Origin: Campylorhamphus procurvoides
Taxonomy: Eukaryota; Chordata; Aves; Passeriformes; Dendrocolaptidae
Direction: 5' to 3'
DNA length: 64,000 bases
Assembly (NCBI GenBank): GCA_013396655.1
Contig: WBMV01007804.1
Span: forward strand, 625,291 to 689,290
Shown here: one piece after another, positions 40,531 to 51,625 of the stretch
Numbering within the stretch: the stretch's first letter is position 1
How the letters are laid out: the number at the start of each line of letters is the position of its first letter
The notes under the pieces: model-generated
Databases searched by the model: none
What the model was told of the DNA's origin: nothing
The model's input: only the letters and a program-made list of their open reading frames with translations
Position numbers and translations under genes: made by a program

Positions 40531-41689
40531 TATAGCCTCCCTATGACATTCTTCAGCTCCTGTATCAAAATCCATCTTTTCATACAGCCATAGGCTTCTC
40601 CACTTCTCTCTCATGCTGCACTATCAGGGGTGCTTATTACAGTTGTTATATCTCTTTATGTCCGTCCTGTCTTTCTACCATAAGCAGGTCAAATTATTAG
40701 GGATGAAAAGAGACTCAAGACATTCTAAACCTAACCAGAGAATGACATGTAGAATTCCAGCTCTCCAAAGACCTAGCTTTGCAAAGGCTTCTGGACAATT
40801 AAATCCCATTTAAGTGTCTAAAGAACTTTCTGCTTGCAGCCAAAAGTATCTGTTTGTACCTCTACAAAATTAATCTTGGAGTTAAATTTGCCTTAAAAGA
40901 ACTTTGAACTAACAGGTTATAGCAAAGAAGACCTTTGTGAAACTGGGAGCAGTCCACTTTTGTGGAGTCTCTGCTCCAAATTGTTACCCCTAAAGAAAAA
41001 AGGTGAGTGTCCTGGGAAACAGGCAACCACACAGTAGCCACTTTCCAAGACTCAGAGGTAAATAGCTCACTTACATTGGATCAGCTTATGGTATTTTCAG
41101 TACTCCAAGCAAAAAGAAACTAATTTTGATCTCCTACACAAAAACTGGCATTTCTAGACTCACACAACAGCATACAAAAAATACACTGTACATGCTTGAC
41201 CAACATGTAGAATTTAAGAAACTGCATACACACAAAGCCTCAAATAGCAAGCTGCTTTAAGTTCTGAAAAATTGACAGGATGAAATGTGTGAATCACGTG
41301 TTGTATCAGACAAAGTAATTTTAATTAATTCTTCCAGTTTTCGAACAAAAAATTCAACACTTCAACCTCAGTTGAGACTGCAGGTCAAAAGAAAATGCTT
41401 TCACTGCATTTAATTTGAAAATGTTCTTCGAACACATTTTGCACAAATGCAAAACTTGTAATCTTTCACATGGTATTTATGTTGTTTTATCTTTTTCCAT
41501 TTATTTGTCTTTCTTTTTTAAAGGAAAGGCTGTGAAAAGCAAAAGCCTGAAATAGAAATTATTAGTCAGGGACAAAACGAAAGATCTCCTTTTCTTTAGG
41601 CATTTTTACCTTGAAAATAAGAAATTGAAAATTAGATTTCTTCTCTCCCATCTCTTACATGCTCTTCAAAACCATTTTTGACAGGTTGT
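40531..41689. other. Non-coding, no gene seen
   Basis: Unique sequence between two CNE-like blocks; no repeat or frame of note. Confidence 0.6.
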
Positions 41690-42260
41690 TTAGAAGCAGC
41701 ATGAAAAGTTTGTTTTGATGTGTTTCAATAATCCTGATGGGAAACAATCTTTTTGTCTAATAAACATTCTGGGCTGCCATTTAAGAGCAAATGGTTTTAC
41801 AATCAGCTACGGTTACTTGTGATTATATTATAAGCTTCAATGTCTCATATGCTTAAACAAGTTCTTTATCCACCTAAAATTCTGACGTGCCATTTTCAGG
41901 ATGAATATTACACACGGATGTTGCAATGAGAGGAGCTCTTTCTCCTACCTGCATGTTTGAGCAGCTTGAAGACTGAGACCATGTGTTTCATCATGGCTTT
42001 TATTTCATCACGTTCAATTCATAATCAAAAAAGAAAAGCATTTTTAGTAACACCAGAAATCAATACAATGAAAGGGCTTGATTGACAGCTCTAGTGATCC
42101 ATATGCTCTATCATTCACAGGAGAAGGGTTGTATAAACACCTGTAAGAGCTTGTCTAATATTAGGAAATGGCTGTAACTAATCACTTGGCTGTAGTTCAC
42201 CATATGGTCATTCTTATTGCGCAGTAAACCTGCCTTCACACTAATTAATTTAATCTATAT
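41690..42260. promoter_or_regulatory. Candidate conserved non-coding element with TALE-type site
   Basis: This block of about 570 bp of unique sequence contains TGATTGACAG at 42079-42088, a full match to the PBX/PREP (TALE homeodomain) composite site, and TGACGTG at 41883-41889 (CRE-like). Near 42225 it holds a gcgcag patch unusual for its surroundings, and several ATTA cores lie near 42240-42260. It also includes a weak exon-like segment on the minus strand, described separately. I infer an enhancer or other constrained element; alignment would be needed to confirm. Confidence 0.4.
41949..41996 (-). other. Exon-like 48-bp segment, unproven
   Basis: Read on the minus strand, this 48-bp segment ends in a reasonable splice donor (GCAG|GTAGGA, intron side at 41943-41948) and is open in the frame encoding MMKHMVSVFKLLKHA. 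The frame continues upstream through IERDEIKA before a stop. The peptide composition looks protein-like, but the acceptor (AG just before CCATG) lacks an adjacent pyrimidine tract; the nearest T-rich run is about 30 bases further upstream. I recognise no protein. It may simply be part of a conserved regulatory block. Confidence 0.12.
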
Positions 42261-42559
42261 CCAAAACTAACATGAGCTAAAATGTAAGCCAAGCATCTAT
42301 GTGAAATTTGTTACAGAATAGCGATTCTGACCCGAGACCATACCTTGACTTATTTTTAAAATTATTTCCTCCAAAGACAAGCCCTAATATGAGATCCATC
42401 CCTATATTTTCCAACTGAGACCAAGCCAAGCCAGCTGCAGACCCAAAAAAGGAATTCTGCCACAAAAGCCCCTTAGGCGCCGCTGCTAAAAATGCCAGCA
42501 ATTGACCTGATTCTCTTCCCCCTCTGTCCCCAGATTCTCACAAGTTGTACATCGCTCCA

Positions 42560-42612
42560 TCAGCTCTCCTGCTGATTTCAAAGGACTACCTGTAGTATTA
42601 ACTGAATCCAAA
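42560..42612. repeat. Possible relic of ancient amniote repeat
   Basis: gctgatttcaaaggactacc resembles the 'attgatttcaatgggactac' part of the same old repeat family. It is short and diverged, so the call is tentative. Confidence 0.28.
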
Positions 42613-43141
42613 GGAAGACATAAAGAGCAGCCTATCTGCACTTAAGCAGGGTTAAAAGGGTCCATATTTCACGCAAACTTTGCTGTCAGGTGGAGGGAAT
42701 GGGCAGAACCCTGGCTGGGTTTCATGGCATGCATCAGCCTGCAGGTTTGATCCCAGGAAAATATCTTTTCAGTACAAATTACTCCATAGGAATAACAGTT
42801 TTGCACTGCAATATTTAGGATTGGCATGGCAAGGTTATGACCAGGAGATGCATTACACTGCAGCTTGTGCAATAGTATAACCCTCTTAAATCCTAATCAA
42901 AAGTAAAGGAAACTCAAGGCAGAATTTGGGAATTTTGTAATACAGACTAGTGGGACCACAGCATTTTTCTTGAATACAACTATATGGGTGTGTGGGAAAT
43001 GGGGTTATTTTAAAAAGGAAGTGTCCCAGATAATTCACCATTCTTGGCAATATTTATCGTAACTACTTACACTTAAGAAATACCTTTGGTGCAATGTCTC
43101 ATAATCCGTGTACCAGAACATCTCTTTTCCTGGAAGCATTT

Positions 43142-43268
43142 TAGAAAGAAAAAGAAACAAACCAAACCAAAATACAAGAAGAGAAACAAGAGAAAAAGAA
43201 ACAAGAAAAGAAGAAGGAAAAAAAAAGAAAAAAATTCTAAATTGAAAAGAAAAAAAAAGGAAAACAAA
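43142..43268. repeat. Long purine-rich tract
   Basis: About 125 bp that are almost entirely A and G on the + strand, broken only by a few C and T. Possible triplex (H-DNA) former. Lys-rich and Phe/Leu-rich open frames on its two strands are artefacts of composition. Confidence 0.85.
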
Positions 43269-43690
43269 CTCAAGGCCTAACAAAGACCTCTGATAACTTC
43301 AGTGAGATGGCATGTTCCCCTAAATACTCTCTCTTAATACATCAGTCTAATGAATACACACAAAGACTTGGCTTCTCTATTTTCTCCTTTTTAAGTCACA
43401 TTGACCACAAGGCACCAATGTGTTCAGCTGTAATTAGAAGAAATGCTGTGGTCCAATATCCATGACACCTCCTAGGAGTACAGGAAACTCCTCTGCTCTC
43501 TGCTTCACAAACTGCCAGAACATTTCACAACATAAAATCAACATTCAGCACAGAAAAAGTTCATCCAAGAAAATGTCCTTGACGTGTCTTTGATGCTTCT
43601 TGCAGGGCTCTATTCATTCGTGGCCTACTGGAATATTTTTTCTCAAATACAATTTTTACAATAGAAGTAGCACATAAACCCACATCATTA

Positions 43691-43702
43691 TTATATATAT
43701 AA
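43691..43702. repeat. Short (TA)n run
   Basis: ttatatatataa, a short TA repeat. Confidence 0.6.
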
Positions 43703-44852
43703 AGTTTAAAACTAAATACCATTGATCATAGATGAAGATGTCTCTGAAAGTGCAATGAGGTGGTTATTGCAAGTTAAAATTAGTATCTTGCCAAAATTAA
43801 ACAAGTCATACAGCCTCATGCTACCTTAAAATGAACCATATCTAGTTCATTTCTGGTTCTAGAAAATTCAAGTCATAGCAGCTCATGAGCCAAATTCTCT
43901 CTTCCAAGTATTATTTAAATCAAGTACCTTTCATACCTTATTCACATCTCATTAGTCTTCATTGTGTTATACTGCAAAGCTTTTACAACCACAATAATAA
44001 CAGTAAAAAAACAATAAAACTATGATGAATTAACAAATAGTGACCTAGAAGGTAACCAAAACCATTGTAAAGAGCTATATCCTAACAACGAAGACTAATA
44101 AAGGCATTAAAAATCATTATTTGAACATTTGTTTTTCACAATCATCTTAATTCTTTCACTGTAAAGCAAAGTATGAATCATGACTAAGATCTCTTCTCCA
44201 CTCTTTTTATCCCAGTGTCTTGTTCAGGCAGTGGTAACTTGCATGTGACAGGAATAGCTTAGAAGCAGAACAAGAGTTTTGGAGGCAGTTTTTACCAGCA
44301 AAGCCCATCTTTTACCTCAATCTTTTGCTACAGCTAAATATACTACTTTTTTATTGTCTTCCAGTATTCAAATTGAGCTGAGAGAAAGGTGTACTTTCTG
44401 TATCCTTAACTTTCAGGAGTGTCAGGGGTTTTGCTTCTCTGCTGAGCTTGGGTGTTATGTTAACATTCATAACTTCATCTCCTAATTAGTCAGTTCAACA
44501 AATACACTATTCTCCATTAATAATTTTCCCTTCTCTCCCTCCATGCTCAATAAAGGAACAAAACTCAGAAAAGCTATCCACTCAGATCTGTAGGTATTTT
44601 TCACTGACTGCATGAAGATAAGAACTCATGCATATTTTCCTCCCTTGATCACCTCATTCTCCTTTATTTTTTTGACCAGCAATAGAATAGTTAATGTTGA
44701 CATTTAAACCAGATACTTATATTTATTCCAGATGAGATGACTTGTTCATTTCCAGACCAGCTGATTCACACTACCTTCATTTGCAGGCAGATATGAATAA
44801 TTTTTTTTCAAAGTTTTTCTCACAACTAAGTTACTAAAGAATTTCAGTCAGG

Positions 44853-44900
44853 AAGGGGGAAAGAAATAAGGGAAAGAGAAAAAAAGAAAATGCAGAAAAC
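44853..44900. repeat. Purine-rich tract
   Basis: A short, almost pure A/G stretch (ggaagggggaaagaaataag and onward), a smaller relative of the tract at 43142. Confidence 0.65.
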
Positions 44901-47192
44901 AAAATGGCAATTCAAGCAAGAAATCAAATCCCCCTAACCTCAAATACTTTTCATTTTCAAATGAAAATATCAGATGCTTTTATCAAACTTCCTTTTTTCC
45001 CCTCTCAATAAACTTGCAGACAATAGATGGCTGACATGGCCTGCCATATCCATCATCCTCAGGACTGAGTCAGGAACAGACCTGGAGACCATACCCTGGG
45101 TTCCTCCCTTGCCAGTTCTGGGAAAATTCCCATCACAGTTTAGATTCTGCATCCTCAGTTCATGTTTCACTCATCTGTTTCCAACACAATTGTATACTCA
45201 GCAAGGTTCTGTTTGCTTGGCAGTCTATTTCCTCTTAATCTAAAGTCATAATTTTCACATATATGAAATCATACTAATTCCCAAAGTGACAGCATGCCAT
45301 GGCAAAAACATGAGCTTATAAATTTCAGTGAAGAAACAAACAGAAGATTGTTCTTTCCTCTGGCCAGGGGAAGAAGGAAATGCCAATTTTGAAAGTATCC
45401 CATGCAAAAAACCTACATTTTAAATCACATTTTCAGAGTCTTGGAGTTGAGATTTGAATTGCAAGGCTTAGTGCCGTGCCTAAAGTAGTGAAGAGAGAAC
45501 AGAAGTGCTGGGGAAAAAAAAGAAATAAAAATTATTCCAAATCAACACTACATCTGTATCATCACTCCACTGTGGAAATTTTCGTTGAAGTCAAACTGGC
45601 ATGTGTAATCCTCTAAAGATACATCATCAGCAACACAAAAACAACCTGTATTTTCTTCCTACCAGGCACCAGCCAACAGATTATTTTCATTTATTTATTT
45701 TTAAAATCATCAGCAGATGTTCCAAAGCAGGGAAGAATAGTCCACCCATTATTAAGTACACTCAGTCATCTCTTACAGCCTTCCTGATCAGCTCCATCTC
45801 CTCAAACCTAAGACAGTGGAGTATAAATGCACTCTGGGAAACTTTCCATATTCCTGAAACAGTGAGTCATTCAACAGTTGTTTTAAACAGGATCTGAGAG
45901 ATTGGCACCAGCAACACTAAGGTCATCTCTGAGTGCTCGCTAACGAACCACACAGAAGAAGGCAGAGACATTTGCAGCAGATAGTTTAATATTCCTTGAC
46001 TTCTCAGCACTTATACAGCCCTCATAGCTTTAATATGAACACCTGAAAATCATTAATGGATTTTACCCTCATATCACCCCTGAAAATGGAGTGAGTTACT
46101 TTTTGCAAATGGAGAAACCAAAACAATAAGTTTAAAAAAAGCTTATTTAAAGCTACAAAAAGGATAGGGATATGATTAACTAAAAGGTGGTCACAGATCT
46201 CTTGAGTTTTGTGTTTTAAAAGTTTATCAAAATATAATAAAGGGCTAAAAAAAAATAAAATTTGTGGTCTGGCCATGTTTTATACATATGCACTTCCTTT
46301 ACATGTTAATGGCCTTTTTAGCATATAAAGTACTCTCTATTAATTAATATTATTCCCTGCCTATCCCAGGACAGGTAACCATGATGCTGTTGTATTGCAG
46401 AGTACACCAAATATCTGTGTTTTCCATTGATCACTCTTATTACAAGACCAAAAACAGTCCCAGTCCTGTTGGGTTTCTGCTGATGTTGTCCAAATCACCA
46501 TATAACACAAAGAAAGAGACAGTCTTTGTAACTCACAGGCAGAGAAAAGCGGAGAAGGTTTAGTGGCAATCCTGCCTTCAGCCCAAGGAACATATTCACT
46601 ACCTTCTCAACTTCTGTGCAGTGTTCCTGCAGCCTTAGCATAACCTCAAAGTTGAGATTCCTGTTTCTGAAGTTGCAAAGTCTCCAAATAGCCTTAAAAT
46701 CACTGTCAAATTTTGTTCAAAAATTTCTAGCAAAGCAAGAAAAATCAGAAAAAGTAACAGTGGGTGTCTTATTCTTGAGGTATGATTTACTCCTTTGTTG
46801 AGAGCCATTTTCTTACATAAGAAAACCAAACTGAAACTCTATGTTTTCACTAAAGAGAGTCCCAGAATTAAAATACTTCATGGTATCAGTCAAATAAATA
46901 TCACTTCATAGAGCTTGCACAGACTCCCTGCTGGGCATGGCATGAGAAGCTCAGTAACATTAATGAGAAAACAAGTATCTCAGACTCTATTCACGTACCT
47001 ATTGCAAGCCCATTGTGGTCACCTGGTTTCACATTCATCTTGGCCAGCTAAGCCATTTAAAAACCAGTTCCCTATGGTTTTTTCTTATCACTCCCTGAGG
47101 CAAAAAAAACCCAAAACCAAAAAAACAAATAGTAAGAGTATTATTCATGAAGCAATCCTTCACGTTGTAAAATACTGTTTCGAGATAGATAG

Positions 47193-47611
47193 GAAGAAAG
47201 GACTAGAGGGCTGGAGCACCTTTCCTGTGAAGAGAGGCTGAGAGTGTTGGGGTTGTTCAGACTGGAGAAGAGACGACTCTGGGGAGACCTAAAGGGGGAT
47301 ACAAGAAAGCTGGAGGGGGATGTTTCATAAGGTCATGGAATGATAGGACAAGGGGAAACGGCTTTAAATTGAAAAAGAGTAGTTTTAGATTAGATATAAG
47401 GAAGAAATTCTTTACTGTGAGGTTGGTGAGGCACTGGCACAGGTTGCCCAGGTAAGCTGTGGATGCCCCATGCATGGAAGTGTTCAAGGACATGTTGGAT
47501 GGGGCTCTGAGTAACCTGGTCTAGTGGAAGGTGCCCCTGCCCATGGCACAGGGTTTGGACCTATGTGACCTTTAAGGTCCCTTCCAACCCAACCCATTCT
47601 ATGATTCTATG
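47193..47611 (+). mobile_element. CR1 LINE fragment, younger, 3' end
   Basis: This is a 5'-truncated CR1 copy of about 420 bp. Recognisable CR1 landmarks occur in order: gggctggagcacctttcctg near 47209, a ttgttcag..tggagaagag block near 47252, aggaagaaattctttactgt near 47399, a gttgcccag block near 47443, and ccttccaaccca near 47580. It ends with two perfect ATTCTATG octamers at 47596-47611. After gagacct (about 47290) the usual segment ending in the 'acttaaaggggg' region is shortened, so an internal deletion of roughly 20 bp is likely. Only 3'UTR remains and it codes for nothing. It is the best preserved repeat in the window and lies about 340 bp upstream of the CpG island. The call as avian CR1 is very safe; the subfamily is not assigned. 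Confidence 0.95.
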
Positions 47612-47968
47612 GCTCTTAAGCTAAGTGTTTCTTTCTGTGACACTTTGATACCAAATGGATTATTTATTTGAATTGTAGCTTTTAGGCAGCTAATCCCTTC
47701 CCAGGAAATTAGGTGGAGCTGGCAGAAGCATATTCTAATCTGGCTAATATTTCTGATCTTTCTGGTTCCAGCAGTAGTCCTTTTCAACCACAGACAGAGA
47801 AAGGGCGGTGAAACAAAAAAAGCAGGGAACAAGAATTATCTGATATACATCTTCTTATGAGAAATGCCTGGATCTATAACCTGTATATATTTTTTTTGTT
47901 TTGAAAATGTGTTACCCAAACTCAGAGTTACAGAGTGATTGCCATAACCAGTAGCGTGTATGACAGTA

Positions 47969-48196
47969 TCACTGGGCAAAACGCCTGGCAAGACGAGAAT
48001 GAATGCCACTTAAACTCAGAAATTCAAAGCAATTCAATCTCGCCACTTTTTTCGCTTTAACAAGTCGCACATTTCTCGACTTTACCGGGAAACTGTTGCT
48101 GTTCATGCTTTGACAAGCACACGAAGAGGCTTTTTTGGCTGCCCACCTGTGACCGCGGAGGGAGCCGAGGGGTTTTGGCTCAGGCTCGCCGTCCAT
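47969..48196 (-). CDS. Possible small ORF in CpG island (75 aa), speculative
   Basis: A 75-codon minus-strand frame starts at ATG 48196 and stops at 47969. Its start context is favourable (G at -3 and G at +4). The predicted product begins MDGEPEPKPLGSLRGHRW, is rich in Lys/Arg, and has no domain, signal peptide or membrane segment I recognise. The frame can be extended upstream without a stop, but with no earlier ATG in the visible reading. Two CAG|GT words (near 48202 and 48146 on the minus strand) could serve as splice donors, so this might equally be the start of a spliced first exon or a 5'UTR. GC-rich DNA gives long chance frames, so position in the island and the start context are the only support. 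I do not claim a function. Confidence 0.12.
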   Translation of the reverse strand: MDGEPEPKPLGSLRGHRWAAKKASSCACQSMNSNSFPVKSRNVRLVKAKKVARLNCFEFLSLSGIHSRLARRFAQ

Positions 48197-48243
48197 CCCA
48201 CACCTGCGGGGCGGTGACACTGGAGCGGCTGGAGCCGAAGCTT

Positions 48244-48272
48244 CCCGGGACAAAGGAGCGGCGTGTCCCGGG
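48244..48272. repeat. GC-rich inverted repeat in CpG island
   Basis: Perfect 9-bp arms CCCGGGACA (48244-48252) and TGTCCCGGG (48264-48272) flank an 11-base spacer. Each arm holds a SmaI-type CCCGGG core. In RNA it would make a stable stem-loop; in DNA it may be a paired protein site. Its place in the CpG-dense core is notable. Confidence 0.7.
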
Positions 48273-48285
48273 TGCCCTCTCGTGG

Positions 48286-48296
48286 TCCCGCCGGGA
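48286..48296. promoter_or_regulatory. E2F-like palindrome TCCCGCCGGGA
   Basis: TCCCG-C-CGGGA is an 11-bp perfect palindrome containing the E2F core TCCCGCC. A second TCCCGCC lies at 48428 in a GC-box-like cccgcccgcc context. Such words are common in CpG-island promoters, so this supports the promoter call but does not prove E2F binding. Confidence 0.35.
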
Positions 48297-51282
48297 ACAG
48301 GGTGGGACCGGGGTGGGACGCGGGAGAAGGGAAGCTAATTCGCGTCAGCTGCAAGCTAAACGCAAGAAATTGTCAGGTTCGTGTCCTAAAGGTGCTTAAA
48401 AATAGCCGTCGAAACCCACTTTGCTTATCCCGCCCGCCGGAGCTCACAGTGAGAGGTGTTAAGGGACCAGAGTGTGTTCCACTAAAATGGAACACAGAAC
48501 TCTACTTGAGAGCCGTCTCAATAGGTTGAGGTCTCATGTGGCTTCCCAGCATCACAATACTTATGTACTATAAGCAGAATTAGCTTAAAGAAGGGTAGTA
48601 TCTTACATATTCCCTCACCAAACACACTCATGTACCACCAAGAACAATTCTGTCCCCAACGACAGGTGTGCTACAAGGATGCAATGTCCCAGGATTCACG
48701 TGCCTCAGCAGAAAACCTCACTCTGGGCATGCTACAGCCTGCAGACCATGCTTGCAGCTCTCTCTTGGAACTGAAAGACACATTCCAGCCATTCAGGGTC
48801 TGGAGAGGAAACTGAGTGTTCCAAAACAAGAAATGAGGACATAGCAACTGTTAGTGATGACGGCCAAACGAGGAGCTTGAAGCTCACTCAGTGTTTCAAT
48901 TGACAGAATCAGAACACTTCCATCTCAACCATATTATTGTTTCACGAGAGCTCAGTGAAACACACATGTGACCTAAGGACTTAGTGTGTATGTGTCCATA
49001 GGAACACTTGTTAAGTCACAGAATTTCTTGACACACCAGAGCAAATCAGAAGAACTAGAGCAGAAAAGCCCTCCTGAAGAAGCTGGAGGCTCAACGAGTC
49101 TATGGTTTGTAAATACTACTCTGGCTTTCTGCTGTTTCTTTGGAGAACATAATGCTTTCATTTGATTTAATTACTTCCTCACAAAAGCACTTGCATTGAA
49201 CCAAACGCAAACAGGAACAGGGTTTGTATGGCCAGCAAAGCTCAAGTGCCTCACATCACGTCATATTGCTGCAAAGGGTACTCTGAAAAAACACATTATT
49301 CCCATTTTTTGTAATTGTGTAAGCAGATTGGGAATGAGGGGTCTCTTAGAACCTCTCATGCTGTGACACCACTCAGTTAAAAGCTGCCTGGTACCAAACT
49401 ATCACTTCATATTTAGTGGTAACTTGTCTGTACAGTTTCTGCTGTGAAGTCGCGAGGAGGGCAGAAGACAGAGAAACAGCCTTCTGCAGCAACATTCTGG
49501 GGGTGCTGAGGATGCTGGAGAACCACTGCAAGGCAGAGCTTTCCACCAGGTTATCTCAGACACCCTACAGATGACTCCCAGCTACCGACTATTTTCAGTA
49601 ATGTGCAGCCAACAGTGCATGCCTACCTTATACAGAACATTTCAACCCTTCCAAACCTATTCTGCTCATTCATCAAATCCACAAAAGCCACAGGTTGGAT
49701 CACATCACCAAAGCAGCAGCAATGTCTGCCCTAGTGGAACCTGTAGACGGTTCACCCCTTACAATCTAGTCATCATATTTTTACTTTCTCTTTGAAATCC
49801 ATGTAAAATACTGTGTTCAATACTTTTACCATTCCTTTTTAAAACTTCCTATAATTTCTCTGGCATCACACAGCTGTGGGACAAAGAGTCTACAACTCTG
49901 CCTTAAATTAACCTAGTGCTTAAAAAAAAGTTGCATTCTCATGAGATATAAGTAACATCTTGACCCAGCAAAATTATGTTTGACAATAGAAAATTATGTA
50001 ATTAGTATTAGGTTTGTGCGTGACTTGGTCCAAGAGAGGCCTCTGGAGAATTAACTTTGATTTTCTGTTTGACGTATCCCTGGAGGGGAATGACTACATT
50101 GAATAGACTCTGCCCAGGGTTTCTGGCAGACTGAGGAAAGGGGATGGAAGGGCTTAGGACTTGCAATGGGGGTGCCTTCTGTCACCATTGTAATATGCCT
50201 CTGGCTAGACAAACACTAGGATAAGGTTTTTAAGGAGCAGGCTGACTTCAGGGAGTTCGATTTGGCTGTCAGAGAGCATGAGACAGCATTGCACAGTACA
50301 CTCTTGATGTTTTTTGTTGCTCATTCAGCACCAAGTGACATCTGTTCTTGTCATTACATGATAATTCACAGATTCAGTGTGTTCTCTAATTGTAAAATTA
50401 ATTTTAATAAGTTAGAGTTCCTATCTGTGCACCCTACTGGGGACAAAGGAGGGGGCTTTTCTATTCTATAAATGAAGGATGTTGTAAATATTGTCTGAGG
50501 TTATTAGTACCTGCATAAGCATGGACTTTAAGTATTCAGACAACATTAAATCCTTGATGTGCTCAGTTATCAATCTGAACTCCTTATGTCCCAGTTTTAC
50601 AAGAATTGCATTTGGTGAGTGGGTCCTTTCTGTTTCCTCCATGCTCATATTGCATGGTACTAAGATAGATGTTTAAGAAATTGGGAGGATGCTTATTAGG
50701 GAATTTTTTAGATAAAGTCTCAAGTCATGGGAGAACAGAACATTAAGCAGTTTATTCACTTTTGTGAACATTTAATGACTTACAGTCATAGAGATGGAGC
50801 CAGTGCAAAATTCAGAGCTAGAGATAGCAATTTTAGCAAAAATATGAGAAAAGATACAAGAGAAAACTGCATCCTTTTTTGCTTGCTTGTTTTCAAAATA
50901 TTTTTTTGTCTATAAAAAAACCCTTGTAGATTTTTACTATAACACAAGTTTGCAGAGCAAAAAAGACTTACTCTCTCTTGCACAAACTGTAACAAAGTGC
51001 CCTGTGAGGTACAAATACAATAGAGCAAAGAAGAAATAATCTTAGCTCCAAATCAGACTGATAAATACTAGAAAATTTTCACCTCTGGACACTGACAAGT
51101 CGGAGATGGAAAGTTTTCCAATGAATTTGGCTTCTTCACTCACTTATCCTAGTCTGGGCCAAGTTGCACTTAGTAGATTCAATTCATCCCAAGCACATCA
51201 CTGCAGGCTTCAGAGAAATTTTGTTGGCCCACTGTTAAGTTCAAGGACAAATATTTGTATTCAGTGTATTCTCACTGTCAAG

Positions 51283-51283
51283 N
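51283..51283. other. Single ambiguous base (N)
   Basis: The only non-ACGT character in the window. An isolated N indicates an unresolved consensus call or a heterozygous site and not a scaffold gap. Confidence 0.95.
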
Positions 51284-51530
51284 GAGGACGCTGAAAAGAG
51301 ATGATGGTTTAACTGTGGGCAGCTACAGATATTCACCAGCCTTTCTGAAATGACCACTGGGATGGGGGGTAGGAACACTGCCAGGAGAGTTTCCATCGTG
51401 TATTTTTCCAGTTATCCAACAGTGACACATCACTTGCTAACCTGTGCTCTCAGAGCAATTCCTCACCTGTGGAAAAACGTGGCTCCGCTGGAGTCAGTGA
51501 AAACAACTTACACCAGGACAGGGTCTGGCA

Positions 51531-51625
51531 GCCTTTCTCCCAAATTTCTTTCCTACTCATTTCCTCATTCCTTCCATATTCTCTTTTTGCTTCCTTCCTC
51601 TCTTTTCTCCTGCTATCCATGCTTT
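51531..51625. repeat. Pyrimidine-rich tract
   Basis: C/T-rich with few purines over about 95 bp, including cttccttcctctcttttctc. Ser/Phe/Leu-rich open frames here are compositional. Confidence 0.7.

Larger units (their letters stand above)
42613..47192. other. Non-coding, purine tracts
   Basis: This holds the purine-rich tracts at 43142 and 44853. A strong acceptor-like sequence (pyrimidine tract ending in GCAG at 45019) precedes a frame open to 45243, but the peptide is not recognised and no donor closes it. Confidence 0.6.
47950..48460. promoter_or_regulatory. CpG island, candidate promoter
   Basis: This is an isolated CpG island in otherwise AT-rich, CpG-poor DNA. By direct count there are 29 CpG dinucleotides between 48121 and 48440, one per 11 bp, and the core (48181-48340) is roughly two thirds G+C, so CpG is near its expected frequency instead of depleted. 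A weaker CpG-rich shoulder runs back to about 47954. It contains TCCCGCC words (48286-48292 and 48428-48435), typical of E2F/Sp-type promoter sites, an 11-bp palindrome, and a 9-bp-arm stem-loop at 48244-48272. Unmethylated islands of this kind usually mark vertebrate promoters. No TATA box is obvious and the direction of transcription cannot be read from the sequence. Open frames cross it on both strands, the most interesting on the minus strand. A GC-rich repeat is the alternative, but I recognise no repeat family here. Confidence 0.75.

Noticed and set aside
43086..43280. Lys/Arg-rich + frame and Phe/Leu-rich minus frames
   Set aside because: They are direct translations of the purine-rich tract.
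44974..45243. Frame following a strong splice acceptor at 45019
   Set aside because: The acceptor is good but the peptide is not recognised, and no donor closes the exon before the stop.
47257..47493. 78-codon minus frame
   Set aside because: It lies wholly within the CR1 3'UTR in antisense.
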